Positions 57,326 to 64,000 of a DNA stretch of 64,000 nt are shown here, in pieces. Each line of letters starts with the position of its first letter. Position 1 is the stretch's first letter. The position numbers and the translations under genes were made by a program. The stretch is from Oscillospiraceae bacterium (GTDB lineage Bacteria; Bacillota; Clostridia; Oscillospirales; Ruminococcaceae), in NCBI GenBank assembly GCA_009777725.1, contig WRLG01000012.1, positions 1-64,000 on the forward strand. Direction: 5' to 3'. The notes beneath the pieces were generated by a model. It was not told where the DNA came from, ran no database searches, and worked only from the letters and a program-made list of their open reading frames with translations.

Positions 57326-58843
57326 ATGGTTAAAAAACCTGTAACTCTGATTATCATGGATGGTTACGGCATAAACGCGGATACAAACGGCAACGCGGTT
57401 AAAGCCGCCGACACGCCGAACCTTGACAGGTACTTCAAAGAATGCCCGAATACTACGCTGGGTTCTTCCGGGCTTGACGTGGGCTTGCCCGATGGGCAGA
57501 TGGGGAATTCCGAGGTCGGTCATACCAATATCGGCGCGGGGCGGATTGTCTATCAAATGCTGGTCAGCATTTCAAAGGCTATAAAGGACGGCGATTTTTT
57601 CCAAAACCCCGCCCTGCTGAAAGCTATGGATAACTGCAAAAAGAATGATTCCGCACTGCACCTTATGGGGCTTTTGTCGCCAGGGGGCGTTCATAGTCAT
57701 ACGGAACATCTTTACGGAATATTGGAGATGGCGAAGCGCAACGGAATCGACAGGGTTTACGTACATGCACTGCTTGACGGGCGGGATGTTCCGCCTTCCT
57801 CCGCCGCAGAATATATGGAGGATGCGGTCGCCGCGATGGAGAAAATAGGAGTAGGTAAGGTCGCTACTGTTACCGGCAGGTTTTACGCGATGGACAGAGA
57901 TAATATCTGGGAGCGCGTAGAAAAGGCTTATAACGCGATAACGCTGGGCGAGGGCGTTCAAGCCTCTGACCCTGTTGCGGCAATCAAAGCTTCTTACTCA
58001 AACGGGGTCACCGATGAGTTTATGCTCCCGACCGTAACAGAAAAGGACGGGATGGTTAAAGCGGGCGACAGCTTCGTTTTCTTCAATTTCCGACCTGACA
58101 GAGCCCGCCAGATTACCCGTTGCTTTGTGGATGAAGGCTTCAACGGCTTTAAGAGAAAAAACGGCTTCATGCCGCTTGAATTTGTCTGCATGACGCAGTT
58201 TGATGCGTCTATGCCTAATGTTTCCGTAGCTTTCTCAAACGAGGAGCTTACCATGACCTTAGGAGAGTATCTCTCTAAATGCGGCAAAAAACAGCTTAGG
58301 ATTGCCGAAACGCAAAAATACGCGCACGTGACGTTTTTCTTCAACGGCGGAGAGGAAACCTGTTATGAGCTTGAGGACAGGATATTAATTGATTCTCCGA
58401 AAATTGAGACCTTTGACCTAAAGCCGGAGATGAGTGCGTATGAAGTGACCGAAAGCGTTTTAAAACAAATCGATTCGGAAAAATACGACGTGATTATACT
58501 TAATTTTGCAAATTGCGATATGGTTGGTCATACCGGGATTTTTGAAGCGGCGAAATCTGCAGTTGAAGCGGTTGACGATTGTGTCGGTAAGGTAACGGAT
58601 GCTGTGCTGGCAAAAGGCGGTGCGGTGCTGATTACTGCCGACCACGGTAACGCCGAGAAGATGTTTGAGCCGGACGGCTCGCCTTTCACCGCGCACACAA
58701 CATATCCCGTCCCGCTGATTGTTGCGGGGTATGACTGCAAACTGAATGAGGGCGGAGTTCTTGCCGATTTAGCTCCGACCATGCTCAAAATTTTAGAGCT
58801 TCCTCAGCCTAAAGAGATGACGGGTAAATCGCTTATCTCTTAA
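57326..58843 (+). CDS. gpmI: 2,3-bisphosphoglycerate-independent phosphoglycerate mutase
   Basis: A 505-residue GpmI of the alkaline phosphatase superfamily: IIMDGYGIN, the catalytic Ser in DGQMGNSEVGHTNIGAG, HALLDGRDVPPSSA, FNFRPDRARQITR and the metal-binding GHTG and TADHGNAEKM. It converts 3- to 2-phosphoglycerate using Mn2+. It has its own perfect promoter and a leader hairpin; no other glycolytic gene is adjacent. TAAGGAG precedes the ATG. Confidence 0.96.
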   Translation: MVKKPVTLIIMDGYGINADTNGNAVKAADTPNLDRYFKECPNTTLGSSGLDVGLPDGQMGNSEVGHTNIGAGRIVYQMLVSISKAIKDGDFFQNPALLKAMDNCKKNDSALHLMGLLSPGGVHSHTEHLYGILEMAKRNGIDRVYVHALLDGRDVPPSSAAEYMEDAVAAMEKIGVGKVATVTGRFYAMDRDNIWERVEKAYNAITLGEGVQASDPVAAIKASYSNGVTDEFMLPTVTEKDGMVKAGDSFVFFNFRPDRARQITRCFVDEGFNGFKRKNGFMPLEFVCMTQFDASMPNVSVAFSNEELTMTLGEYLSKCGKKQLRIAETQKYAHVTFFFNGGEETCYELEDRILIDSPKIETFDLKPEMSAYEVTESVLKQIDSEKYDVIILNFANCDMVGHTGIFEAAKSAVEAVDDCVGKVTDAVLAKGGAVLITADHGNAEKMFEPDGSPFTAHTTYPVPLIVAGYDCKLNEGGVLADLAPTMLKILELPQPKEMTGKSLIS

Positions 58844-58848
58844 AAAGT

Positions 58849-59085
58849 CTAAACAGCCTCGACCAAAATTTTAGAGCTGTCCTCTTTACGCAAGGCTATG
58901 ACTGCGCCGCGGATAAGATAAGCGGACGGACCGCCGCGCAGGCTTCTTTGCAAGCATAAAACCGATGAGCCTTCGATAAGTCCCAAATCGCACAAGCGGC
59001 AGCGCATACTCTTATCATTAAGCAAACGCTTCACCTTTGCCTCGCGCCCTTCGGAAAGGGCGTTAAGCGTTTTTTCATTATCCAT
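58849..59085 (-). CDS. FeoA domain protein
   Basis: About 78 residues with an SH3-like FeoA domain: REAKVKRLLNDKSMRCRLCDLGLIEG (two Cys), SVLCLQRSLRGGPSAYLIRG and a final AVIALRKEDSS. Single FeoA proteins assist FeoB ferrous iron uptake or act in other ways; feoB is not in the window. ATG 59085 follows GGAG; the longer open frame to 59112 lacks a ribosome site. Confidence 0.85.
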   Translation of the reverse strand: MDNEKTLNALSEGREAKVKRLLNDKSMRCRLCDLGLIEGSSVLCLQRSLRGGPSAYLIRGAVIALRKEDSSKILVEAV

Positions 59086-59175
59086 ATGTAGTCTCCTTAT
59101 TTTATTGGGCATATAGCATTATATGCCCTGTTCGGTTATTTGCTTATTTAAAAGTACGAAAGGATATGATATTAT

Positions 59176-60135
59176 ATGCCGAGTGAGTTTAATGCTAAGG
59201 CTTTCATTGAAAAGAGCATTGCCGAAATACAAGAAGCCGTTAAGGACGGCAAGGTTCTGCTCGGGCTTTCGGGCGGGGTTGACAGCTCGGTGCTGGCGGC
59301 ACTTTTGGCAAAAGCCATAGGCGGTCAGCTTTATTGCATTTTCGCAGACCACGGGCTAATGCGTAAAAACGAGGGCGATGAGGTGGAGGAAGCTTTTAAG
59401 GACAGAGGACTTAATTTTATAAGAGCAAATGTTAAGGACAGATTTTTAAATAAGCTTAAAGGCGTTACCGACCCTGAGCGGAAGCGTAAAATAATCGGTG
59501 AGGAATTTATTCGGGTTTTTGAAGAGGAAGCGAACAAAATAGGAAATGCGGATTTTCTGGCGCAAGGCACGATTTACCCCGACATAGCCGAAAGCGGAAG
59601 CGATGGCAAAAAGCTAATCAAATCGCATCATAATGTCGGCGGAATCCCTGAAAATATTAATTTCAAGGGGATTATAGAGCCTCTGAAAACGCTTTATAAA
59701 GAGGATGTGCGCCGACTTGGCTTAGAGCTTAATCTTCCCGCTGAATTAGTAAACAGGCAGCCGTTTCCCGGTCCGGGGCTTGCCGTCCGCTGTATCGGAG
59801 AGGTTACGGAGGAAAAGCTTGAAATTTTAAGAGAGGCGGATTATATATTCCGCACAGAGCTGGCGGCGGCGAAGCTTGACCAAGCCATCAATCAATATTT
59901 CGCGGTGATTACCGATACGCGCTCTGTCGGAGTAAAAAACGGCGGCAGAACCTACGGCTATTTAATAGCCCTCCGCGCCGTAGTAACCGATGATTTTGTG
60001 AGTGCCGATTTTGCAAGAATCCCGTATGATACTTTGGAAAAGGTTTCAATGAGAATTACCGGCGAAATCCGAAGCGTTAACAGGGTAGTTTATGATATAA
60101 CTTCTAAGCCGCCGTCTACTGTGGAGTGGGAGTGA
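59176..60135 (+). CDS. guaA: GMP synthase ATP-pyrophosphatase subunit, no glutaminase domain
   Basis: A 319-residue protein that equals the C-terminal two thirds of GuaA: an N-type ATP-PPase with the P-loop [14 protein letters not shown], then [27 protein letters not shown], and the dimerisation domain with [16 protein letters not shown] and [10 protein letters not shown] at the end. The usual N-terminal class I glutamine amidotransferase domain is absent; the ATG (after AAAGGA) opens directly at the PPase. No amidotransferase gene is adjacent. It may work with a separate glutaminase subunit, as in archaea, or use free ammonia. Confidence 0.92.
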   Translation: MPSEFNAKAFIEKSIAEIQEAVKDGKVLLGLSGGVDSSVLAALLAKAIGGQLYCIFADHGLMRKNEGDEVEEAFKDRGLNFIRANVKDRFLNKLKGVTDPERKRKIIGEEFIRVFEEEANKIGNADFLAQGTIYPDIAESGSDGKKLIKSHHNVGGIPENINFKGIIEPLKTLYKEDVRRLGLELNLPAELVNRQPFPGPGLAVRCIGEVTEEKLEILREADYIFRTELAAAKLDQAINQYFAVITDTRSVGVKNGGRTYGYLIALRAVVTDDFVSADFARIPYDTLEKVSMRITGEIRSVNRVVYDITSKPPSTVEWE

Positions 60136-60157
60136 CAAAACAGGAGTATTAAACACC

Positions 60158-61423
60158 TCAAACGTATTGCAATTCTTTTTTTGCTTTCTTTTTAACTTTA
60201 ACAGGCTCATCTTCTTTAAAACAGCATATTTCCTTGATTTCATCATAACTATTATTAAGCTCTCGCCTAAGTATAATTTCAAGATTGGATTTTTTAATTC
60301 CGTCCTCTTTAGAACAAATCATAAAATATCCAAACCTTTTTTCGCCGCATAATTCACCCATTGGGAAACTAAAAATTCTTGATTTTTTAAGAAAGGCTCT
60401 GTGACAAATGAAGGTTTGTGTTCCGTCATTAACTAAATAAACAATATCTCGTTTTTTGACCCCATCTACACCTTTGATAACAAATGCTTCTTGACAGAAA
60501 ATTATATTATCAAATTTGTTGCGTATATAAACGGGGATTTTGTGCATAACAAGCGGTAATTTCTTTTTGCGGGCAAAAATGCTGTTGAAGCAAGGTTTAA
60601 TATATATTTTACGAAAATATCTTTCTAAGCGACGGGCTTTCTCAAAAATTATTATTGCAACAAGTACAATAATTGCGCCTAAAACAGCAGCAATATTAGG
60701 TGAAACCGCACTTAGAATGATATAAAAGAAAACCATTCCGTATTTCATTAACTGAAATATTTGATATGCGGCAGGAAAAAGCGAAAACAAAAATCCGATT
60801 ACTTCAATCGCCTTAATCATAAGGCGAACCGTGGCAAAAGCGATATAGCTCAAAAATGACACCACAAATGAAACGGCTGTCATTGCCGCAGTCGCTGTTG
60901 CAGGATTAGCGGCAACAGTCGCTGTATCTGCGGCGTGTGCGGTTACAGCAAATAAGCCCATAAAACTTATTCCGCAAGCCGCCAATAAGCCTACCGCATA
61001 TTCAACTTTTGCTATAAGCGCGTCTGACAATACTTTTGAGCCGCGAAACATGCTTAATAAAATCCGTAAAACAGCTATGCTCACTAAAAATAGCATTGCC
61101 GCTGTGTTGGAAAGCGGTAGATTCATTATTCTATCGGCGTGAATTGAATTTCCGGCATCAATAATATCAGAATTTAAGATGTTGCCTGCTATTGATATGG
61201 CGGCAAGAGCTATAAAAGGGTCAATACTTATTGAAACAACCTGCGAAATGCCGCCGACTAATCCGAGCGAATCAGTAACATCATTTAATAATGTCGCCCC
61301 TGTGCTGTCGATATTACTAACATTTACGGCGTATGTATTTATCCTGTTTACGGTGAACAACGCCATTAAAAATGAGAACACTAATAAACATAAAGCAACG
61401 GTTTTTACTTCCTTAACTGACAT
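60158..61423 (-). CDS. Multi-pass membrane protein of unknown function
   Basis: A 421-residue protein. Residues 1-265 hold about six hydrophobic helices (for example VALCLLVFSFLMALFTV, VGLLAACGISFMGLFAVTA, VLGAIIVLVAIIIFE), with an Ala/Thr-rich stretch (ATVAANPATATAAM). The last 150 residues are basic and probably cytoplasmic, ending EDEPVKVKKKAKKELQYV. I recognise no family. AAAGGAG precedes the ATG. It has its own perfect promoter and is divergent from thiD. Confidence 0.65.
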   Translation of the reverse strand: MSVKEVKTVALCLLVFSFLMALFTVNRINTYAVNVSNIDSTGATLLNDVTDSLGLVGGISQVVSISIDPFIALAAISIAGNILNSDIIDAGNSIHADRIMNLPLSNTAAMLFLVSIAVLRILLSMFRGSKVLSDALIAKVEYAVGLLAACGISFMGLFAVTAHAADTATVAANPATATAAMTAVSFVVSFLSYIAFATVRLMIKAIEVIGFLFSLFPAAYQIFQLMKYGMVFFYIILSAVSPNIAAVLGAIIVLVAIIIFEKARRLERYFRKIYIKPCFNSIFARKKKLPLVMHKIPVYIRNKFDNIIFCQEAFVIKGVDGVKKRDIVYLVNDGTQTFICHRAFLKKSRIFSFPMGELCGEKRFGYFMICSKEDGIKKSNLEIILRRELNNSYDEIKEICCFKEDEPVKVKKKAKKELQYV

Positions 61424-61478
61424 AATAAATCTCCTTTATGTGTTTAGTTGATGAGCAAAATCTATCTTTATGTTTGAT

Positions 61479-61507
61479 ATTATATATCATTTCTTACAAT
61501 AAGTCAA
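61479..61507 (-). promoter_or_regulatory. Promoter of the 60158-61423 membrane protein
   Basis: Minus strand: TTGACT (61507-61502), 17 bp, TATAAT (61484-61479). Confidence 0.65.
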
Positions 61508-61553
61508 GAATTTTTTCTTTATAATATTTTGGAGTAAAGGAAAGGAAGTCATC

Positions 61554-62360
61554 ATGAAAAAAGCATTAAGCATTGCAGGCTCTGATTGTAGCGGCGGCGC
61601 GGGAATCCAAGCGGATTTGAAAACTTTTTCGGCGCATGGTATATTCGGCATGACGGTTATTACTTCAGTTGTAGCCGAGAATACATTTCGGGTAACCGAT
61701 TATCAGGATATTCGCCCTGACCTTATAGAAAAGCAGATTGACGATATATTTGAAGATATTGTGCCTGATGCCGTCAAAATAGGCATGTTATCCTGCCGGG
61801 AAACTATGCTTGCGGTTGCGGGCAAACTTAGGCAGTGGAAGCCGCAAAATATAGTCCTTGACCCGGTTATGTATGCAAAGCACGGCAGTGCATTAATGGA
61901 AGAGTCGGCGACACAAACGCTGATAGCCGAAGTTGTACCGCTGGCGCATTTAATCACGCCGAATATCCCCGAAGCCGAGCGGATGACGGGGCTTAATATA
62001 AAAACGCATGACGATATGAAAAAGGCGGCTTTGGCAATTTATAAAATGGGCTGCAAAGCCGTTGTAGTCAAGGGCGGGCATAGCGAGCGAGAGGCTGATT
62101 CCGTAGATATTTTATATGACGGCAATGAATTTTTCGAGTTCCCCGCACCCCGAATCCATACCATGCACACGCATGGAACAGGTTGCACATTCTCATCGGC
62201 GATTGCATCAAATTTGGCACTTAATTATACGGTTGCCGAGTCGGTGAAAAGGGCGAAGGAATATATTAATGCCGCAATCGCAAACGCACCTAAGTTGGGC
62301 AAGGGGCATGGTCCTACTCATCATTTTTATGAAATGTATAAATCGTATTTCGGAGGATAA
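61554..62360 (+). CDS. thiD: Hydroxymethylpyrimidine/phosphomethylpyrimidine kinase ThiD
   Basis: A 268-residue ribokinase-fold enzyme: ALSIAGSDCSGGAGIQADLKTF at the start, VLDPVMYAKHG, LITPNIPEAERMTG, VVVKGGH, and the anion hole with catalytic Asp region HGTGCTFSSAIASNLA. It phosphorylates HMP and HMP-P in thiamine synthesis. The Cys of the family's GTGCT is present. It heads a thiD-thiM-thiE group that is interrupted by an opposite-strand toxin-antitoxin pair. No TPP riboswitch was seen in the 110 bp upstream. Confidence 0.93.
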   Translation: MKKALSIAGSDCSGGAGIQADLKTFSAHGIFGMTVITSVVAENTFRVTDYQDIRPDLIEKQIDDIFEDIVPDAVKIGMLSCRETMLAVAGKLRQWKPQNIVLDPVMYAKHGSALMEESATQTLIAEVVPLAHLITPNIPEAERMTGLNIKTHDDMKKAALAIYKMGCKAVVVKGGHSEREADSVDILYDGNEFFEFPAPRIHTMHTHGTGCTFSSAIASNLALNYTVAESVKRAKEYINAAIANAPKLGKGHGPTHHFYEMYKSYFGG

Positions 62361-62364
62361 GATT

Positions 62365-62655
62365 TTAATGAGCAATAGGCTGAAATTCGATTTTGAGCGT
62401 CATATCAAGCGCAGAGGCAAGGCGTTTAAGCGTTTTAACGGACGGATTGGCGTTGCCCCTTTCGAGCTTGCTTATATCCGCTTGATTAATACCCGAAAGC
62501 TCCGCCAACTGCTTTTGAGTGATATTTTTAGCCTGCCTTGCGTTTAATATGGCTCTGATGATTTGATACTCAAAATCTAAAGCATCGGTTTCTTTGCGAA
62601 ACTCCTCGTCCGCCGCATATATTTTTTCAAAATATTCAATGACATTCTTTTCCAA
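62365..62655 (-). CDS. HigA-like XRE antitoxin
   Basis: A 96-residue protein with a helix-turn-helix in the second half: AILNARQAKNITQKQLAELSG, then NQADISKLERGNANPSVKTL and ALDMTLKIEF at the end. It comes second after the toxin gene, the usual order for higBA. The start is TTG at 62655 behind AAGGAGG. It would bind HigB and repress the shared promoter. Confidence 0.85.
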   Translation of the reverse strand: MEKNVIEYFEKIYAADEEFRKETDALDFEYQIIRAILNARQAKNITQKQLAELSGINQADISKLERGNANPSVKTLKRLASALDMTLKIEFQPIAH

Positions 62656-62657
62656 AG

Positions 62658-63017
62658 CTATTCCTCCTTTGATTTTTTCAATATGTATTCGGATTTGTAT
62701 TTTTTAGCAAGATTTATTTCGGCTCTCGGCGTTTTCTGTGTTTTCTTCACAAAACCGTTTGTTAATATAATCTTTTTACCGATGATAAAAAAGTATAAAA
62801 CTCTCGCAATGTCCGTCCCCTGTTTCGCTCGAAGCTCAAAAATGCCGTCCTCTAAATGCTTTGAATACGGCTCTCTGAGCGTATTGCCATATTCTTTTAA
62901 CAGCTTAACTAAAATATAAAACTTAGCTTTCATCTTACTGTCAAGCGATTCAATAAAGTCGTTTGCGGGAAATACCCCATCTTCTCTCTCAAAAAACTCG
63001 ACCTTAAAATCGTTCAT
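62658..63017 (-). CDS. HigB/RelE-like toxin
   Basis: A 119-residue RelE-superfamily (PF05973, Gp49/HigB) protein: FFEREDGVFPANDFIESLD, KLLKEYGNTLREPYSKHLEDGIFELRAK, ARVLYFFIIGKKIILTNGFVKKTQKTP and INLAKKYK. Such toxins cleave mRNA on the ribosome. AAGGTGG precedes the ATG. Perfect promoter at 63049-63077. It and HigA lie antisense inside the thiD-thiM gap. Confidence 0.88.
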   Translation of the reverse strand: MNDFKVEFFEREDGVFPANDFIESLDSKMKAKFYILVKLLKEYGNTLREPYSKHLEDGIFELRAKQGTDIARVLYFFIIGKKIILTNGFVKKTQKTPRAEINLAKKYKSEYILKKSKEE

Positions 63018-63048
63018 AAAGTACCACCTTACACCTTAGCTTAACATC

Positions 63049-63077
63049 ATTATATATGATTTATTCCATATTGTCAA
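63049..63077 (-). promoter_or_regulatory. Promoter of higBA
   Basis: Minus strand: TTGACA (63077-63072), 17 bp, TATAAT (63054-63049). Full consensus; no separate plus-strand promoter for thiM is obvious in the same 95-bp gap. Confidence 0.75.
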
Positions 63078-63111
63078 GGGATTAAAAATATTTTTTTCGG
63101 AGGCTATTGTA

Positions 63112-63930
63112 ATGATTAATAATTTAGGAAATTTGGTAAATGAGGTTAGGAGCAAAAAGCCGTTGATTCACCATATTACAAACTATGTTACTGTAAACGA
63201 CTGTGCAAATATTACGCTGGCAATCGGTGCATCGCCCGTAATGGCGGACGATATAGGGGAAGCGGCGGATATTGTCGGCATCGCAAGTGCAGTAGTCCTA
63301 AATATGGGAACGCTGAATGAGCGGACAATTAAAGCTATGCTTGCGGCGGGCAAAGCGGCGAACGCCAAGAACATTCCCGTTGTATTTGACCCTGTAGGAG
63401 CGGGCGCATCAAAGCTTCGCAATGATACAGCCGCCGACATAATTCGGGAGGTGAAGATAGCTGTGCTTCGGGGGAATATCTCCGAAATTAAGTTTATTGC
63501 GGGAATTGCTTCCAAAACTAAAGGCGTTGATGCGGCTGAAACCGATTCCGCCTCTCTTGAAAGCGCAGGGGAGATTGCGAAAAACCTTGCGGAAAAGCTG
63601 GGGTGCGTTGTAGTAATAAGCGGAGCAGTTGACGTAATTTCAGACGGCGAAAGGCTTGCCCTTATCGAAAACGGAGTTGCTATGCTAAGCAATCTTACAG
63701 GTACGGGTTGCATGTGTACATCACTGGTAGGCTCATTTTGCGGAGCCGCTCCCAACGCCCCGTTCGAGGCGGCAGTTTGCGCCATGCTGACTATGGGAAT
63801 AGCAGGGGAACACGCCTTTGAAGAAGCAGGAAATCAAGGAAATGCAAGCTTCCACACGGCACTACTAAACGCAATAAGCCTAACAACCTCTGACACAATC
63901 CAAAAAATGAGCGTGTTCACTGATGGATAG
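63112..63930 (+). CDS. thiM: Hydroxyethylthiazole kinase ThiM
   Basis: A 272-residue ThiM: KKPLIHHITNYVTVNDCANITLAIGASPVMADD, VFDPVGAGASKLRN, RGNISEI, VVISGAVDVISDG and LTGTGCMCTSLVGSF with the catalytic Cys/anion hole. It phosphorylates the thiazole alcohol for thiamine salvage. GGAGG precedes the ATG. It overlaps the next gene, thiE, by eight bases. Confidence 0.94.
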   Translation: MINNLGNLVNEVRSKKPLIHHITNYVTVNDCANITLAIGASPVMADDIGEAADIVGIASAVVLNMGTLNERTIKAMLAAGKAANAKNIPVVFDPVGAGASKLRNDTAADIIREVKIAVLRGNISEIKFIAGIASKTKGVDAAETDSASLESAGEIAKNLAEKLGCVVVISGAVDVISDGERLALIENGVAMLSNLTGTGCMCTSLVGSFCGAAPNAPFEAAVCAMLTMGIAGEHAFEEAGNQGNASFHTALLNAISLTTSDTIQKMSVFTDG

Positions 63931-64000
63931 ACATTCTCAACGCCCAACGCCCGATTACTCACTTTATTTAGTGACAGACAGGGATTTGATGTCCTGCTCT
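63923..64000 (+). CDS. thiE: Thiamine-phosphate synthase ThiE, 5' part
   Basis: The first 26 codons before the window ends. After MDRHSQRPTPDYS comes LYLVTDRDLMSCS, the standard opening beta strand of ThiE (LYLVTD). It couples HMP-PP and thiazole phosphate. The ATG overlaps the thiM stop by eight bases, so it is translationally coupled and completes a thiD-thiM-thiE salvage set. Confidence 0.8.
   Translation, partial: MDRHSQRPTPDYSLYLVTDRDLMSCS

Noticed and set aside
61441..61553. Possible TPP riboswitch before thiD
   Set aside because: No CTGAGA or ACCTGA-type conserved segments are present in the 110-bp gap.
1..64000. CRISPR arrays, prophage structural genes, rRNA genes, replication origin
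   Set aside because: No regularly spaced direct repeats, no capsid or tail genes, no rRNA-like stretches and no DnaA-box cluster were recognised.

Overview
The window comes from a low-to-mid GC member of the Bacillota, most likely class Clostridia. The evidence is a cdaA-cdaR c-di-AMP pair, YlbF and ComFB family proteins, an Asp23 family protein followed by nusB and xseA, a DUF3006 protein beside a ComEC-like hydrolase, a CCA-encoding tRNA gene, strong Shine-Dalgarno sites with frequent TTG and GTG starts, and many consensus sigma-A promoters (TTGACA, 17 bp, TATAAT). No species can be named from the sequence alone.

Layout. 1-8.5 kb: a minus-strand run cdaA-cdaR-ygiQ-ComEC-like hydrolase-DUF3006, interrupted by a 154-bp MITE-like repeat, then a small HExxH protein, two membrane proteins of unknown role and a divergent XRE regulator/small helical protein pair. 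8.5-13.6 kb: lysS, greA, tRNA-Val, a decayed IS481 transposase and a G5/LysM/M23 cell-wall hydrolase. 13.8-18.2 kb: gatC-gatA-gatB-aspS with an archaeal-type AspRS. 18.3-24.6 kb: a CapA lipoprotein, an APH-fold protein, a KilA-N remnant, ispG, a PIN toxin pair, rseP and trpA. 24.6-34.9 kb is the accessory and defence stretch: a HicB-like orphan between duplicated promoters, a Roc-COR GTPase with a small membrane partner, McrB/McrC, then ylbF, comFB, an epimerase, a DUF1015 protein and a methylase-nuclease fusion. 34.9-47.4 kb: secA, a secreted metalloprotease and lipoprotein, secF/secD, a Cys/Arg-rich miniprotein, glgP, a candidate structured RNA and a solute-binding lipoprotein. 47.7-52.7 kb: asp23-nusB-xseA and xseB, split by an island holding XRE regulators and an Rpn-type nuclease. 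52.7-64 kb: Ca2+-type ATPase, a second Rpn copy, gpmI, feoA, a GMP synthase lacking its glutaminase domain, a membrane protein, and thiD-(higBA)-thiM-thiE.

The main unusual signal is loss of catalytic parts while reading frames stay open. GatA, inside an otherwise intact GatCAB/AspRS operon, has lost the amidase Lys, the Ser-rich loop and the nucleophile segment. GMP synthase has no glutaminase domain. Together these suggest ammonia-fed or partner-fed amidation (inference). McrC has Asn where the two nuclease acids are expected, and the APH-fold protein lacks its catalytic Asp.

A second theme is small modules wedged into conserved gene pairs: rseP|PIN pair|ispG, thiD|higBA|thiM, xseA|XRE-Rpn island|xseB, and a hicB cassette between two copies of one promoter. 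Dispersed REP-like and MITE-like repeats have supplied the C-termini of at least two proteins. All family assignments come from reading motifs by eye; no database search was possible.
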